In this document: piece after piece, positions 10,553-22,440 of the stretch
Position numbering within the stretch: position 1 is the first letter of the stretch
Layout of the letters: every line of letters starts with the position of its first letter
From: Gautieria morchelliformis
Taxonomy: Eukaryota; Basidiomycota; Agaricomycetes; Gomphales; Gomphaceae
Assembly (NCBI GenBank): GCA_015179125.1
Contig: WHVA01000257.1
Span: forward strand, 62,001 to 126,000
Length of the DNA stretch: 64,000 bases
Direction of reading: 5' to 3'
Notes under the pieces: generated by a model
What the model was told of the DNA's origin: nothing
Database searches by the model: none
What the model saw: the letters and a program-made list of their open reading frames with translations, nothing else
Made by a program: the position numbers and the translations under genes

Positions 10553-12960
10553 TTAAACATGAGAGGAAGGCCCGTTGGGGGATTTTTCATCAGGGTTGAC
10601 AGGGTCATGTGTAAGTGTAGTGGCACTGTCATAACGAGCGCCCTTGCCAATCGCATTCTCGGCCTCCTCTGCAGGTAAAATGAGTTTGAGAGATAAGGAG
10701 TATATTGTGAAGTAGGGACTCACCCATGCGATCGCGCTTATGAAATAGGAAGTAGAATAGGCACCCCGAGATGAACGAAGCTATGGCAATACCGCTGTAA
10801 TTACCCACTAACTTCGGGTCCATAGCAACGGGTCTATCATAAAAGGTCAGAAATGTCACCGATTCATTTCAAAGCTAGACTTACGCCAAAGCTGCGTTGA
10901 GGGCCTATAAGACAAAAAAAAACTACTGTGAGTATTATGGTCGTTGTAGGAATGACCATGAAACAAACATTTCCGATAGCAGTTGTGAATAGGAAAGCAG
11001 CCATGACGAGCGACTTCATGCGCTTGGGGGCCTTGTTATAGGCGTATTCCAACCTGCGGGGCCCACTCATCTCAGCAAAGCCACTTGCAGAAATTGGTGT
11101 AACAATACCCACCCAGTGATGGACGCGAAGATTTCGCTAATAGCGATGAGAACATACGCCGGTACCTGGATCCACACATTAAGTGTAGACGGTGTGGGGT
11201 TGCCTTGCGCATCTGTACATCCAGTCGCGAAGTCACCGCATGGGTTTGTCTTGTATATGAAGTGCTGTGGGATTACGTCAGCTCAAGCTCGCTCGCGGAC
11301 AACAGCGTTCATCACACCTGTAGGACTGCGGAGTATAACATAGCCGCTGCACCAAACATGAACCCAAGGAAAATACGGAAGATGGGGCGGGGCACGAAGC
11401 CCAGGCGACGAAGACCCGGGTACACCAACATATCCATGATCTATAGCGAACGAGGTCAGAGTGTTTAACTCGGTTGATACCGTGGCAGTAATAGGACTAA
11501 CTGGGATGAAAATAATGAGCGCGATGGGGTCAAAGTTTTGGAACAGGTCATTGGGCACGCCGTGCAGTGACATGTCTGCGGCCATTGAGACTAGGTTGGT
11601 GGTGATTTGGTTGTACGAGATCCAGTAGAGCTGGTGCAAGCCGACTGTCAATGACATACACAACAGGAACAAACGAGAGCACCAAACGAACGGGGAAGAA
11701 TAGGAAGATCTGACACGCCTTGGCAGTGCGCTTGACTTCTTCAACAAACGCATCATCTGTATCAAGGCGTCAATTGCCAGTATTGTATGTATCAGAAGCA
11801 TCGATCACCCCAGGTGAGCCACCGGTTCTTATCAGCGAGTTCCTTCTTGTCTTTCGCATGCGCATCTCCCAAGACAAAGGACGGCTTGGCACGGTTCCAT
11901 ACACCAGTTGTGCGACTTTCCTGGATATACTTGATAGGGTGGGTCCAGAATCCGCGCAGCGCAATTTTCCATACACGATATGTCTCAGCAAGGACGGATC
12001 CGCGTGGAGGAACTTTGTAGTACGTCGAGTTCGCGGCTATCAGCACGATCGGAGTACCGAGGAACACGATGGTTGGGAGAATGAAGGCCGCCCAGAAACT
12101 GACGTTGTGTTCAAGCTCGGTAGTGGCAATGGCTGAGAGCGAGCCGACGTTAATACACCAGTAGAACAAGTTATAAATCCGCGTGATGGTGACGTTGGGA
12201 TCCACAATTACACGTTCCCCTGATGGGAGCGTCTTGATAAACATGCGGGTCTTACGATATTGGTCCGCGACAAGGGGGACACATTGGATTTAATGCCTCC
12301 AGTGCCGATCGCAACAACGATTGCACCAACAATCCAACCAGGGACTCCACCCCCGTGTGCTAAGGAGGAAGGTAGGGAGGTCAAAAGAATGATGAGCAGA
12401 CCGAGGAAGTAGACACCGCAAAAGATAGAAATCGTTTTGTACCGTCCCCACTTGGCGTCAGCGATCATACCGCCGAAAATTGGGGTGATGTAAGCCAGGA
12501 ATTGGAACATATTTTGCAAACCGGTGGCTGCAGTCTCCCCTAAGTTGAGTGCACCAGCCGTACCAGCATCACCATTGGTCGGGGCACCATTGGTAGAGTT
12601 GGGAGGTAGCGGGTTCTGGAGGTAGTTTTGGAATGGCCCAGACAACCCTAGGATAAAAATCAATAATAACAACGGTGACAGGATTGCAAGAGACGTACCG
12701 TAGAATGCGAACCTCTCACACAGCTCCACAATGACAATGGCGAAGGCTCCAATGGGCATCTTGTCAGCGACACGGCGGAGCGTGGCTACCTCCTCATCCG
12801 TTGGAAACTCCACACCCTCCCCGTACAGCTCAAGCTCGTAGTCATTGGGAATGCGAGAGAGATCCTGTCCTTCATCTGAGCCAGAGTCTTCTACCAGGTG
12901 CTTCTCAATAGAGGAGCGCTGAGTGGATTCAACAGCTGCGACGTCCGCTGCAGAGGCCAT
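10553..12960 (-). CDS. POT/PTR2-family proton-coupled di/tripeptide transporter, one apparent frameshift
   Basis: Ten exons fit: 12960-12699, 12647-11809, 11756-11692, 11630-11502, 11440-11318, 11264-11113, 11053-10969, 10904-10885, 10833-10724 and 10668-10553, with GT-AG introns of 51-64 bp. About 600 residues. The cytosolic N-terminus is acidic. VELCERFAFYG is the PTR2 signature at the first membrane helix, followed by GPFQNYLQNP and the family motif GTGGIKSNVSP. After it come KTLPSGERVIVDP, FYWCINVGSL, DPIALIIFIP and YVLIAISEIFASITGLEY, in the order of fungal PTR2 proteins. The protein imports small peptides with protons across the plasma membrane. At 12274-12278 a run of five Cs (minus strand) needs a sixth to join KSNVSP to VADQY, so there is a 1-nt deletion or a sequencing error. 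It is divergent from nothing near it and 2.4 kb from the terpene gene; a functional link is not shown. Confidence 0.93.
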
Positions 12961-14698
12961 GGCAGGATGGTGGTGAAGAAGAAACCAACGCAGAGGTTAA
13001 ATGAAGTAATGATCCGACCGTCCAGCTGGCTTGTTATCGCGTGATAACACTATGGTCGTGTGAAGGGTTTTTGAGAGGAACCATGAGGGAACGAGGGAAC
13101 CGCCGTTTGGCCGCTAGCGGCAAAGAACGGCCTGGTACGATAACCATGATCGGGCAGAAATAGAGACCATTGAAAGTCTTATTCAATTGGAGAATCAAAC
13201 GACATATGGCATCATCGACGGTTGCCAGGCTAATAGACGACTGAGTGTGGAAGCATGAGAGGTAGAGAAGGTAATGAATATTGTAACCATTGTGGTTCGG
13301 AAATCCAGCACCTTCACGTAGCCATGTGCAAGGGATCTTGGCGAGGTCACGTGGCCATTGCCCGATTTGGGAGGTCAGGGTCGAGTGGAGTTAATCTTTG
13401 AAATGTTTATTCTCTTCCTTATGCTTCGTTCGAACTTGGACCCTTGCTTGCATCTTCTGCAGAAACGTCGTCAGGTAGGTCTGTCAGTCCGTATGTGCAG
13501 ATCCGGAAGGGGTTACACCGAACGCTAACATGATATAATCCACGTCTACACCGCCAGCTTTAGCACCGCCACCTCTAAAGCTATCAGCCAGCTCCGCCCT
13601 TTCCTATCTGCTGTCTGCTGAAGCTGGATGGTGAAATGACTAGATTTCATGTGACGCATACCGCACCCCCCTGGCGTGCAACGTGATGATGCCATATTAC
13701 CGCTCATTGCGACTTGCATGGGTACTTATACAGCCGGAACCTCTTCGCCTTCTGGACCCGCTCAGCTCCCGGAACTTCTATGCCCCCGATCGGTCCGAAC
13801 AAGGTACCAACCTTTAAGCTTGATACCTGAGTTCTTACGATCCTGATTGTAAGTCAAAGATAACCTTGAGTGCGTCGTGAAGAGCTACTCATAGTTCGCA
13901 ATAGCTCTTAGCTGCACTTCACGCTTCCTTGGGATCGCAATATAGACTTTCTCCGGAATGCTCTCGACTCCGCTTCCGAGATCGGATCCAGTACTGATGT
14001 AAAACAGGAGCCAGATAGAGAACCCTTTTAGGCAATCACTAAGAATTGACAACGAAAGCACCCGCCGAATTCAACTTCCCGCACTTGGCGAATTTAATCT
14101 TCGGGGTTCCAGCTCCGGCTTAGCTTTTGCATACCACAATCTTGCACAACCAACGTTGTTGAAATAGAGGGACTGCTTACAATATCCAAGGCGAAAAAAA
14201 AAACACTTCCTGCCTGCGATAGGAGGAAGATCCTCGGCATTCCACCTAGTTTTCATTGGCAATTTATATTTTTGGACTCGGGGCGTGTCACACTTAATCC
14301 GGAGGGCTTCTCGAGTGGATCAGCTAGGCACAGGGCGCGATGGTAACGGCGGGGAGCCAGCCCGTGTTAGGCACATCTGCAGCGAACTCTCAGCCCAGTC
14401 GTCCACGAAGTCGGGATCGAATCGAAACCCGGTGACGAGGGACCAACAACGAGACTAGTAGACAAAATGATTTGCCGCGAGCGCCGACGCCCGGGAGTAT
14501 TCCAGAGGGGTAGAGAAAGAGACACCTTGAACGCTCGAGAAGACCGTACGGGAACATCCATACCTACGGATCAGCATAAGGTGTCGTACCTGTAGTCACA
14601 AGTTTACAGCAGTGTTGAAACTAAGCGCCGACTTCATCACTAGAACCGTGCGGAGTATGTGAACTAATCGGAGATGGCGGCCGCTCCAATGTCCCCGA

Positions 14699-14825
14699 CT
14701 CCGACTGAAAGGAGGGAGGGTTCTGTCGACACAAGCTCGCTCGCATTCCAACGTTCCTGTATCTTAATTATGAACCTGTTTCTCCTTTTTTTTTTTAAGC
14801 ATACTCAATCTCCTCCTATCTTGCT
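14699..14825 (+). repeat. Direct repeat copy A
   Basis: CTCCGACTGAAAGGAG..., then CTGTCGACACAA and TCGCTCG. It recurs 275 bp downstream (copy B) with mismatches and small gaps. Together with the hairpin between them it suggests a small tandemly duplicated or MITE-like unit. Confidence 0.65.
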
Positions 14826-14834
14826 TGCCAACAT

Positions 14835-14899
14835 GAGCCCGAGATAATGATGACAATACGCATTTGCACGGTTGTATTTCTCATCGTTATCTCGGGCTC
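14835..14899. repeat. Imperfect inverted repeat (hairpin)
   Basis: The left arm GAGCCCGAGATAATGATGA pairs with the right arm TCATCGTTATCTCGGGCTC (one or two mismatches) around an ~18 bp loop. A related half-arm, GAGCCGGAGATAATTG, recurs at about 15795. It may be the ends of a tiny transposon or a structured RNA; nothing decides between them. Confidence 0.7.
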
Positions 14900-14974
14900 C
14901 TCTTCTTTTTTAGGTCGCTTACTTATTTTTGGCCTCCCCTCCTTTTACATATCTTATCCTTTTGTCGTCCAGGG

Positions 14975-15100
14975 CTCCGACTGAAAGGAGAGGAGTGCTC
15001 TGTCGACACAACCTCGCTCGGATTCCTATGTTCCTGGACGGTTTAAGTTCATTATGGTCCTGTTGGCCCTTTTTCTCTTTTCCCTGCATGATCTTTATTA
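14975..15100 (+). repeat. Direct repeat copy B
   Basis: This is the second copy of the unit at 14699: CTCCGACTGAAAGGAG, CTCTGTCGACACAACCTCGC and the pyrimidine-rich tail are shared in order. Confidence 0.65.
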
Positions 15101-17166
15101 TGCCGACATTTTCCCACCAATAGTATTGTAAGTGTGTCCGATTGTATTTTATAACACGAACCCGATAATTTCAGACTAGTTTCTACACAGAAACCCCTCC
15201 CCCTCACCCCCCCTGTCGTCTTTCTAGTGGCGCCAGAGACCCTGTATGTAATACACTTTACATGACTCTTGAATGATCAATGAAATATAACCCAAATTCT
15301 ATATTAGTTGTATTGCTTCTGGACCTCTGAGTCGGGAATATGTACAGTCGAGGAATTACTTGCCTTCTCATGAGACGTACGTGCATCATTTGTATTCTAG
15401 GCGGATGCGGACATGCATGACGACAAGGCGATAGATCCCCTCGAATTATCTGACATTCTGTAAGGGGCTTGAACTGTTGATTCGACGGGCCTGACACACT
15501 TGAAGTCGACTGACACTAGGTTCCGGGGAGTCATCTTGCCCAGGTAAACCAATCTACTGTCCAAAGCTCGGAAAGTATATTTGACGGAGGGGTATCCCAT
15601 TGCGAAGGGCTCCCCCATGTCAAAATCATTCCACATTGGAGTCCATTCGTCCCCCAGCCGTAAACAAGGCTGAATTGTAAATTATTTCACAATCTCATAT
15701 GCAGCCGTATGAAACATTACTGAATCCTGTAGCGGCGCTCCTGCGCCACTCCCCGACTCCCGCTTCGGAGACCACAACTTGGAAAAAACAAGATGAGCCG
15801 GAGATAATTGTTATATAAATTGTTTTTGCTCCCCCTTGATTTCGGCTGTTAAATCGAAATCATATAAATGCAGAGCCGTGAGGGCAATGCCGTTTGGCAT
15901 AGGGCTGATAAAATAATGAATCTTGTGATAAGTTACCTTCAGACGGTAAATGACTGATGAATCCCGCCGGTGGGGTGCCGGCGGTTGATTTTAAAGCGGA
16001 GCTTTTCAAACGCCTATATATGTCTCCATGAATTTGTCCCACGCTTTTTCTTCAAGAGGACTTGCCACGCTGACCGACGAAAACAAATTCGCCACCGTCG
16101 AGTTAGTGCCATTGACTCACCAGAGTCACTGATGACCTCGAGATAAATGGTATCTTTCCCATGCCTAGGAAATGTCGCGCTCGACACCTTTTGAGGACGC
16201 GGCATGTCGACTTTGTACTGGGACACGCATTTTATCAGATCTTTGCTCTGGCTTTTCGTTCTGAACGTGGGTCAGGTCCTGTGCTTCATGACGAGCTAGT
16301 TCTATACAGTGAGTCATTTCCGTCGCGTTGTCTTTTTCTTCGTTACCACCTCCGTTCTCGATGATTCTTATATATAACTAATGATTTAATGAGCCCAACG
16401 CTGTCATCTGGCAGCGCTTGACGACACCTTTTTTCGCACTGAGAGACCTTTCATCTTAGGTTTCCTTTCCCGTTCTAACACACCGTCGCTGACTGTCGGC
16501 CGTTCATTCTCAGGTCTGCTGGCGATCGATACGTTTAGCTCATGCTTGTTATATGTTAAATATTATCATCCGTAACACGAACAAGTTCCATATGCACACT
16601 ACATACTGCTGCCGTGACCTATACCCCCTAGCGCCCTAGCCTTTGGATCTTTTTCTCTTATAATTCGACTATTGGCTTCATCCCTCCGAGCGAGTGACAC
16701 CCAACAGCGATTTCGTGTGTTCATTCCTAGGTTTAGTCACGGACTTGGTCCAGTTAAGATGGCGCGTGGGCTACAGCAGCCAACGTTCCAGCCTTCCACG
16801 CCTCCGGCGGATATGATTGTACGCCCAACTGTGCAATTCAGTCTGTTCCTGAAATTTAGTATTTTCGTCTTCTATGCGTGATGACAGATTGAATGCCAGA
16901 ATATAGTAAGACACGGTGGGGGAATAAGATTACTGGGTTTGTGTGATTGTCAGGCAGACAGTGCATGTATGGAATGCTCGAAACAACGGGGAAAAGAGAG
17001 AAAAAAAAGCAAAACTGAAACACTGGTAGGGAAACACGGCTAACATCTGAGTTGCGTGAATTGGGATGGTATGAGACAACTGCTCGTTCATAACACTTTG
17101 TTAGCGCTGCATATGGGTCATTCACGGCAATGACGTACCAAGAAAACGTAATCCAGAAAGAAAATC

Positions 17167-19074
17167 TCAGACAGTCTCGGCTTGAGATGCTTGCGCACCC
17201 TCGTCCCATTCCGCGCGCGTGAGTGAGCCGACCGCTCTACAGGCAGGACAAGCCACCTGCACCCCCTCATCTTCATCCTGAAACTCGTCCTCGCCAGTCG
17301 TACCCGCCACCCGCGCGCTGGTGACAAGACACCCCGGATGGAACGAATGTTCGCACTCATTCCCATGCCCATCGTACGCCGCTCTGATAGTAATTCTTTT
17401 CGTCCCGGACTGGGATTGCAATGCGGCGGGAGTAGGATCTTCATCGGAGGGTGCGACACCGCACACCATGTCATCGCATCGCAGCCCCAACTCACGCTCC
17501 TTCTGCTCCACGCGCTGGCGAAGTGTGTTCCCCACCGGCTCGGGAGGAGTCCACCGCTTGCGCTCATAGCGTTGTGGCGGGGGGTGCGATGGCCGCCCGG
17601 GAGGGACATTGGGTACAAAGTCGGCGTTCATATGGAGGGCAATCGGCTCATGGGCAGGCTGGGGAATAGGACCTTCAGGCGGAGGGATCGGGATTTGGAA
17701 AGGGGGAGGGGGAGGCGCATTGGGAGCATTGCCTCCAGGAGCGGCGTGTTGCATAAATAGCGGCATGGGGATACGGAACAACGGCGCGATTACGGAGTTG
17801 GGTGGAGGGGGGGGATGCGGTGCCGCTGGGCCGACCAACTGAAAGCCGGCGAGGTTCTGCGGTTGCGGTTGCGGCTGCGGTTGTTGCTGTGACGGCGCCG
17901 CCTGGGGCTGATTCTGGGGAGCAGGCTGATGGTGTTGGGGATGTGGAGTAGGTGTCCCGCGGAAGAAGGAGTTCATAAAGGCACTGATGCGAGCTGCATT
18001 AATTGCAGCCGCCCGCGGAGGTTGGCGCGCTTGTGGATTGGGAGCATCTTGAGCTCCGATTGGCGGAGGCGGACCGCCGATTGGATTTTCTCGCGGAATA
18101 TCGTCCGCTGGCCGAGGCGGGGGAGGCCCCCTCGGAAGCGGCCGCGCCATCCATGTCAAAGACTCTGGGTCGATGTCGAACCGACACGTGGGGCAAGTCG
18201 TATTACGGGAGAACCACGGTAGCAGACATTCGGCGTGGTAGACGTGCGCGCAAGGCAATGCGACGATATGGCCGTGGAAATCGTCACCATCGTGTTTACT
18301 ATGCTCCTTACCCTCCGCTGCCATCTTGGCCTTGTCTTCCTTCTCTTGGGCAGTGTCCCACTCGCCGGGCGCAACTTCATCGAGAAGCGGGCCCCAGCAC
18401 ACAGCACATCCTGCGCTGTCCTCGCTGTCCCCGCTCCCCTGCCCGCCGGGAATGCCGCCTGCGCGATTGAGACGGCGCACAAGGCCTTCCGGCACAACCT
18501 CCATGCCTTTCAGCAGCACTTTGGCGCGTTCGGGATCGGGCTCGCGATCCTTCTGCATGCCACCAAGGATGAAAGTCTCGAAACCGGCGAGAAAGTCAGG
18601 CCCAACGTTGAAAGTGAAGGTGGGAATACCAAATGCAACGGGCGGAGATGTGGCACCGGTGACATTAAAGGTGAACATATCGACGATGCCGTGAGGCGTG
18701 TGGGCATGGAAATGGGCATGAGGGCGTGGAAGCGGACGGATGGGGCGAGATCCGGGAGGCCCGACGTTCGCAAGTGGCTCTAATGGAGGCATACTCTCGT
18801 TATCTACAGGAACAGCTGGAGCGGGAGGGTCCTCGGCAGCAGGCATATCTGCGTCGGTCTGAGGGTGCTCGGGAGCCTGCTGGTGTTCTGCTTGCGCCTG
18901 CTGCTCTGGTTGTGGGTGTTGTTGTTGCCGTTGCTGTTCACGCACTATCCTATCCATCAAGTTTTGCATAGTCGCAAGAAATGCTGGTTCATCATCGCCA
19001 GCAACGACGAAAGTTTCTGTCTGGTAGGTGCGTCCTTCGCCGTTCTCTGTGGGGGGCTGGTCGTCGTGGTCCAT
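17167..19074 (-). CDS. RING-H2 protein with two RING-like fingers, putative E3 ubiquitin ligase
   Basis: This is a single-exon 635-residue protein. Residues 1-110 are Gln/Pro-rich and disordered. Residues 120-200 form a conserved-looking stretch (PHGIVDMFTFNVTG, TFTFNVGPDFLAGF). A RING-H2 finger spans 223-297: C223-x2-C226, a long Lys/Glu-rich insert, C275-x-H277-x2-H280-x2-C283-x10-C294-x2-C297. Residues 310-510 are a Pro/Gln low-complexity linker. A second, degenerate finger follows at 533-612: C533, C538, then C574-E-H576-x2-H579-x2-C582 and C609-x2-C612. RING-H2 proteins recruit E2 enzymes for ubiquitin transfer; the substrate is unknown. The start at 19074 is the first Met of a long open frame. 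The GC- and CCN-rich linker explains the many open frames on the other strand, which I leave out. Confidence 0.88.
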   Translation of the reverse strand: MDHDDQPPTENGEGRTYQTETFVVAGDDEPAFLATMQNLMDRIVREQQRQQQHPQPEQQAQAEHQQAPEHPQTDADMPAAEDPPAPAVPVDNESMPPLEPLANVGPPGSRPIRPLPRPHAHFHAHTPHGIVDMFTFNVTGATSPPVAFGIPTFTFNVGPDFLAGFETFILGGMQKDREPDPERAKVLLKGMEVVPEGLVRRLNRAGGIPGGQGSGDSEDSAGCAVCWGPLLDEVAPGEWDTAQEKEDKAKMAAEGKEHSKHDGDDFHGHIVALPCAHVYHAECLLPWFSRNTTCPTCRFDIDPESLTWMARPLPRGPPPPRPADDIPRENPIGGPPPPIGAQDAPNPQARQPPRAAAINAARISAFMNSFFRGTPTPHPQHHQPAPQNQPQAAPSQQQPQPQPQPQNLAGFQLVGPAAPHPPPPPNSVIAPLFRIPMPLFMQHAAPGGNAPNAPPPPPFQIPIPPPEGPIPQPAHEPIALHMNADFVPNVPPGRPSHPPPQRYERKRWTPPEPVGNTLRQRVEQKERELGLRCDDMVCGVAPSDEDPTPAALQSQSGTKRITIRAAYDGHGNECEHSFHPGCLVTSARVAGTTGEDEFQDEDEGVQVACPACRAVGSLTRAEWDEGAQASQAETV

Positions 19075-19242
19075 GAAAGAAAGAGCGTAAAGTGAGCTGA
19101 CAAGTGGCTCTATAAGCTTGTTGTTCTACGACGCGCGAGAACCTTCGAAGCAACGTAAGCGATGGGTCCATGGGGGTGCTTCGACCCCGACGTTGCTTCC
19201 ACTTCGCTCTGGCACCTGTCTTCTTGTTCATTCATATTTTCC
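19075..19242. other. Upstream region of the RING-H2 gene
   Basis: This is the short presumed promoter of the minus-strand RING gene. No clear element is seen. Confidence 0.3.
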
Positions 19243-19600
19243 TTGATCTATGTATGCTGTTGTTCTACAGTAAGTATCGACCATTAGCATACTGCGCTCG
19301 CATAGTCCCTCCACCTTGTTTTTTTGTAAGACCTTGTTCTTTAGGGCTTTGCGGCAATATATTGCATCGCCTCGCCTCGCAACGCTCAACGAGCGTATAG
19401 ACATGATGAAGAAAATCAACGTACTAAGCATGGCCTGGACGACAGTTGCTTGACATCAGCTGAATGGGGAATTCGTGCACGGCTATTAGTCACTCGAGTC
19501 TGGAGTTGGGCACTGGTGGCGAAGAAGTCGAGGCATGTGATTTGCAATATGCGTTGCACGTATTGATTGGTCTCACCGCCGATGTGTCTACCTAATGACA
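19243..19600. repeat. ~350 bp direct repeat, left copy
   Basis: TTGATCTATGTAT..., GCATAGTCCCTCCA, GGGCTTTGCGGCAATATA, CTCAACGAGCGTAT and GACAGTTGCTTGACATCAG recur in the same order at 21376-21719. Neither copy carries a convincing ORF. The two copies bracket the BTB gene. Confidence 0.85.
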
Positions 19601-20049
19601 TGTCAATGAGCAGGGTTCTTTTTAAGTTTATAGCGCTGAGCTCACGGCCGGAAGAAAGTAACACCAAGGGCCTCCGCGACCCCTATGCGAGCGCAGGCTT
19701 GACATGAGAACGAGGTTACCGCATTCACTACTGTACCATTAGCGATATGGGTCGCTGTCGGTCTGGCAGCGCGATAGTCTCATATGCCGTGCCACTGAGG
19801 ACTGACTTGATGGAGATAAAATTATTATAGTATTGTCGATTACAAGTTCAAGATCGACAAACGGCGGATAAACTGACATGGTTCGTGCACGACATTAGTG
19901 ACGTCATTGGTTTCAGGTGGCTCTGGACTGACTTCTCTAGGGGCATTCATTACCTGCAGGGACACTCGCGGTTTCTGTTGCTTGAAAAAGTACCTTTATC
20001 TATCCAGTCTCCACTCCTCTCGTGTCCAAATCATCTTCCTCGCATCGTC
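19601..20049. other. Upstream region of the BTB gene
   Basis: There is no coding sequence. ATTATTATAGTATT at about 19817 is AT-rich. The stretch TATCCAGTCTCCACTCC before the ATG is pyrimidine-rich, as is common near fungal transcription starts. Confidence 0.3.
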
Positions 20050-21108
20050 ATGAGCAGCAGCTCATCCCCCATAGAACACGAGGACTTTTGGTTCGAAGAT
20101 GGAGACGTTGCGCTGAGTGTAACAGAGGACGGTGTCGAACATCGCTTTCGCGTTCACCGCCTCATCTTGAAAATGGAAAGTCCCGTCTTTCGTCACATCC
20201 TCTCGATGCAGCCATCAGGCGACGAAGACCTGCGGGTCCCTCTTCCAGAGGATTCAGTCCAAGACGTGACTGCGCTCCTGGGGCACTGTATGTTTTACGG
20301 TTCGTCATGAATGAATACCTTAGTTGGATTCCCCCCCTCTAAATGTTCAAAGCAGCTCAGGAAAGCGCAAGACATGACCCTTGACGTTGCCCTGGGTATT
20401 TTGCGACTCTCACGCAAGTACCAAATGGAAGGGATACATGACAAAATAACGCGAAATTTGCTGGAGGATTGGCCACTCAACCACAGGGACTACCTTAGAC
20501 GTCCCACCTTTCTCAGGTGTTCGGGTAATAGAATACCCCAGGCCTTGAAGATTATCAACGCCGCGCAGCACTGCCAGGCAAATGAGCTTCTCCCCACTGC
20601 GTATTATGAGCTGGCCTGCGCTTGGAGGACGCGTTGGGAAGAGATTGCAAGCTCTCTCTCTCTGGAAAACGTGACGCGACTGTCTGTTGGACGTGCATGC
20701 TCCTCGAAGCGATTAAGGACATTTCTTCGGGACAAGAAGACACCGCAATTGATGTGGAACAGTGAAAAGATCTCTAAACCTATAACGATCTTTCAATGCC
20801 GCGATAAAGAGATTTCAGCTTGCCGCGAGAGGAAGAAGTATGGTTTTTGGTGTTCCTTCGAGGTTATGTTTTCTTCCTTCTGTACCAAACTCAGAGACTC
20901 CATGGTTGATGGTGGGTTTCCGCTTGCTATCTTACAGCAGTTCCGTCGTGAAGACATAAGTACCTATTTTTGCGAGGTTTGCAAGGACTGGTTCATGGAA
21001 GTTCTGGCGAACAAGACTCGAGAACTGTGGGAAAGTATCCCAGACGACTTCAATCTTCCAAAGGTCGACCCACACTTATATTCACAAAGCCAGATTAAGA
21101 TGCTTTGA
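20050..21108 (+). CDS. BTB/POZ-domain protein
   Basis: Exon 1 begins at 20050. It carries the BTB N-terminal half: FWFEDGDVALSVTEDG, FRVHRLILKMESPVFRHIL, then VPLPEDSVQDVTALLGHCMF. The rest of the BTB fold (DVALGILRLSRKYQMEGIHD) and a C-terminal region with the pattern seen in Agaricomycete BTB proteins (NAAQHCQANELLPTAYYELA) follow in a frame that ends at 21108. An intron lies at about 20287-20350. The donor/acceptor pair cannot be fixed without a phase problem, so a 1-nt indel is possible. BTB domains dimerise and often serve as Cullin-3 adaptors. No partner domain is visible. Fungi of this group hold large families of such genes. The gene sits between two long direct repeats, consistent with a local duplication. 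Confidence 0.82.
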
Positions 21109-21375
21109 ACACACGTGAGTCCTAAATTCAGAAATAGCTTTGATAATCATGGAGCTTGTCTTCAGACTAGAGCTAGAGTCCTTACAGTCTGGCATAGCCA
21201 TTCACATTGTGGAATCCGAATTCTTTCTTTGTGGCTGATGAATTTGCTGAATGATGCGGAAATGTGTCATCTCAGAACAGACAGGCTTTGATGGGGCTAC
21301 AGAAATCAACCGGTGCTGATATTTCATCTGTCAAGTCTGCGGACTCGTTAAAATGTCAGAAGTACAAATATATTT

Positions 21376-21719
21376 TTGATCTATGTATAGTTCTACAGAC
21401 TACAGTAGTGTAAGTATTGGCCGTAAGCAAACTGCATCGCATAGTCCCTCCAGCTTGTGTTTTGTAGGACCTTGTTCTTGGGCTTTGCGGCAATATATTG
21501 CATCGCCTCAACGCTCAACGAGCGTATGGACATGATGAAGAAAATCAACGTACTAATCATAGCCTGGATGACAGTTGCTTGACATCAGCCGGGGAATTCT
21601 TGCACGGCTATTAGCCCCTGGAGCCTACAGTTGGGTCATAAAGGTGGTGAAGAAGTCGAGGCATGGCATTGCACGGTGATTGGGCCTGACTCACCACTGG
21701 TGTGTCCTACCTAATAACA
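21376..21719. repeat. ~350 bp direct repeat, right copy
   Basis: This is the second copy of 19243-19600, in the same orientation, with scattered substitutions and small deletions. It probably reflects an old segmental duplication in which only one copy of the flanking gene survived. Confidence 0.85.
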
Positions 21720-22166
21720 TTAGAGAAATGGCAAAATTTCCTGACTTTTGAAATCTACTAGAAATCCTAAGGATATTCCACATTTCTTCAAAATTTCCAA
21801 GTTCAGGAAATTATTATTTTTTTTAAATTATTATTTTTTTTCTCAGAGTTTTCTGACTTCAGGAAATGCTTCAAAAATGGTAAAATAACCACCTCAAAAT
21901 CTTCAAGAAACTCTGAGGAAACATTGAATTTCCTCCTCTATGAAACTAAATATTTTATAAAGTTTCTGCAGTTTGGAAATTGACAGGGATATTATGTAGA
22001 AATAAGTGTTTCTATAGAATTTCCTTTTGTCTCACATGGATGTCATTTCTGTCTCATCTTTAAGCTACACTCAATATACTCTACTGAAAAATATGAGTGA
22101 GGGCTCGTTCTGTTGCCTGAATCAAGTACTATATGGCAAAATTATTAGTCTGTTGATCTGGGTACA
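21720..22166. other. AT-rich non-coding stretch
   Basis: The stretch is unusually A/T-rich, with TTATTATTTTTTTT runs and repeated AGGAAAT/ATTTCCT words in both orientations. No gene is seen. Confidence 0.4.
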
Positions 22167-22440
22167 TGTCATGACCCGTTTATTTCCTGTACCCAATAAC
22201 TCCATTCTCCCTTTCATCACTCCACTTCTATGTTCACTCCGATTGCTCTTCGCCGAATTGCCAAACGGGTATTCGCTACTCGCATCATTCGCCAGTAGCC
22301 ACACCATCAAACACGATTGACATCTGGCTTGATGGTTCATCGCTGGTCCCACCACCTTCTTGACTCAACCCCCTTTTTTGGTGTTCCTATGACTGGAATA
22401 CACGTGCAGGATTGTTTTGGAACCCTTCAAGACTTTGGTG
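22167..22440 (-). mobile_element. LTR fragment (TGTCA...TGACA family), reversed
   Basis: TGTCATGACCCGTTTATTTC and the following CGCTACTCGCATCATTCGCC match, in reverse complement, the 3' end of the ~1 kb LTR at 41911-42913 and 55648-56652. Only the terminal ~250 bp is present. Confidence 0.7.

Larger units (their letters stand above)
12961..17166. other. Long spacer with small repeats and one unexplained ORF
   Basis: No gene is recognised in these 4.2 kb. There is a pair of ~125 bp direct repeats with a perfect-looking hairpin between them (annotated separately), and a third weak relative of this family at about 15731-15830. A minus-strand open frame at 15660-15397 (GDEWTPMWNDFDMGEPFAMG, then YPSVKYTFRALDSRLVYLG) reads like real protein and is preceded by a possible acceptor (TTTACAATTCAG), so a decayed or unrecognised terminal exon is possible. 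The rest looks like AT-balanced intergenic DNA. Confidence 0.4.

Noticed and set aside
17321..18971. Many long plus-strand frames
   Set aside because: They are antisense shadows of the Pro/Gln-rich RING-H2 coding sequence.
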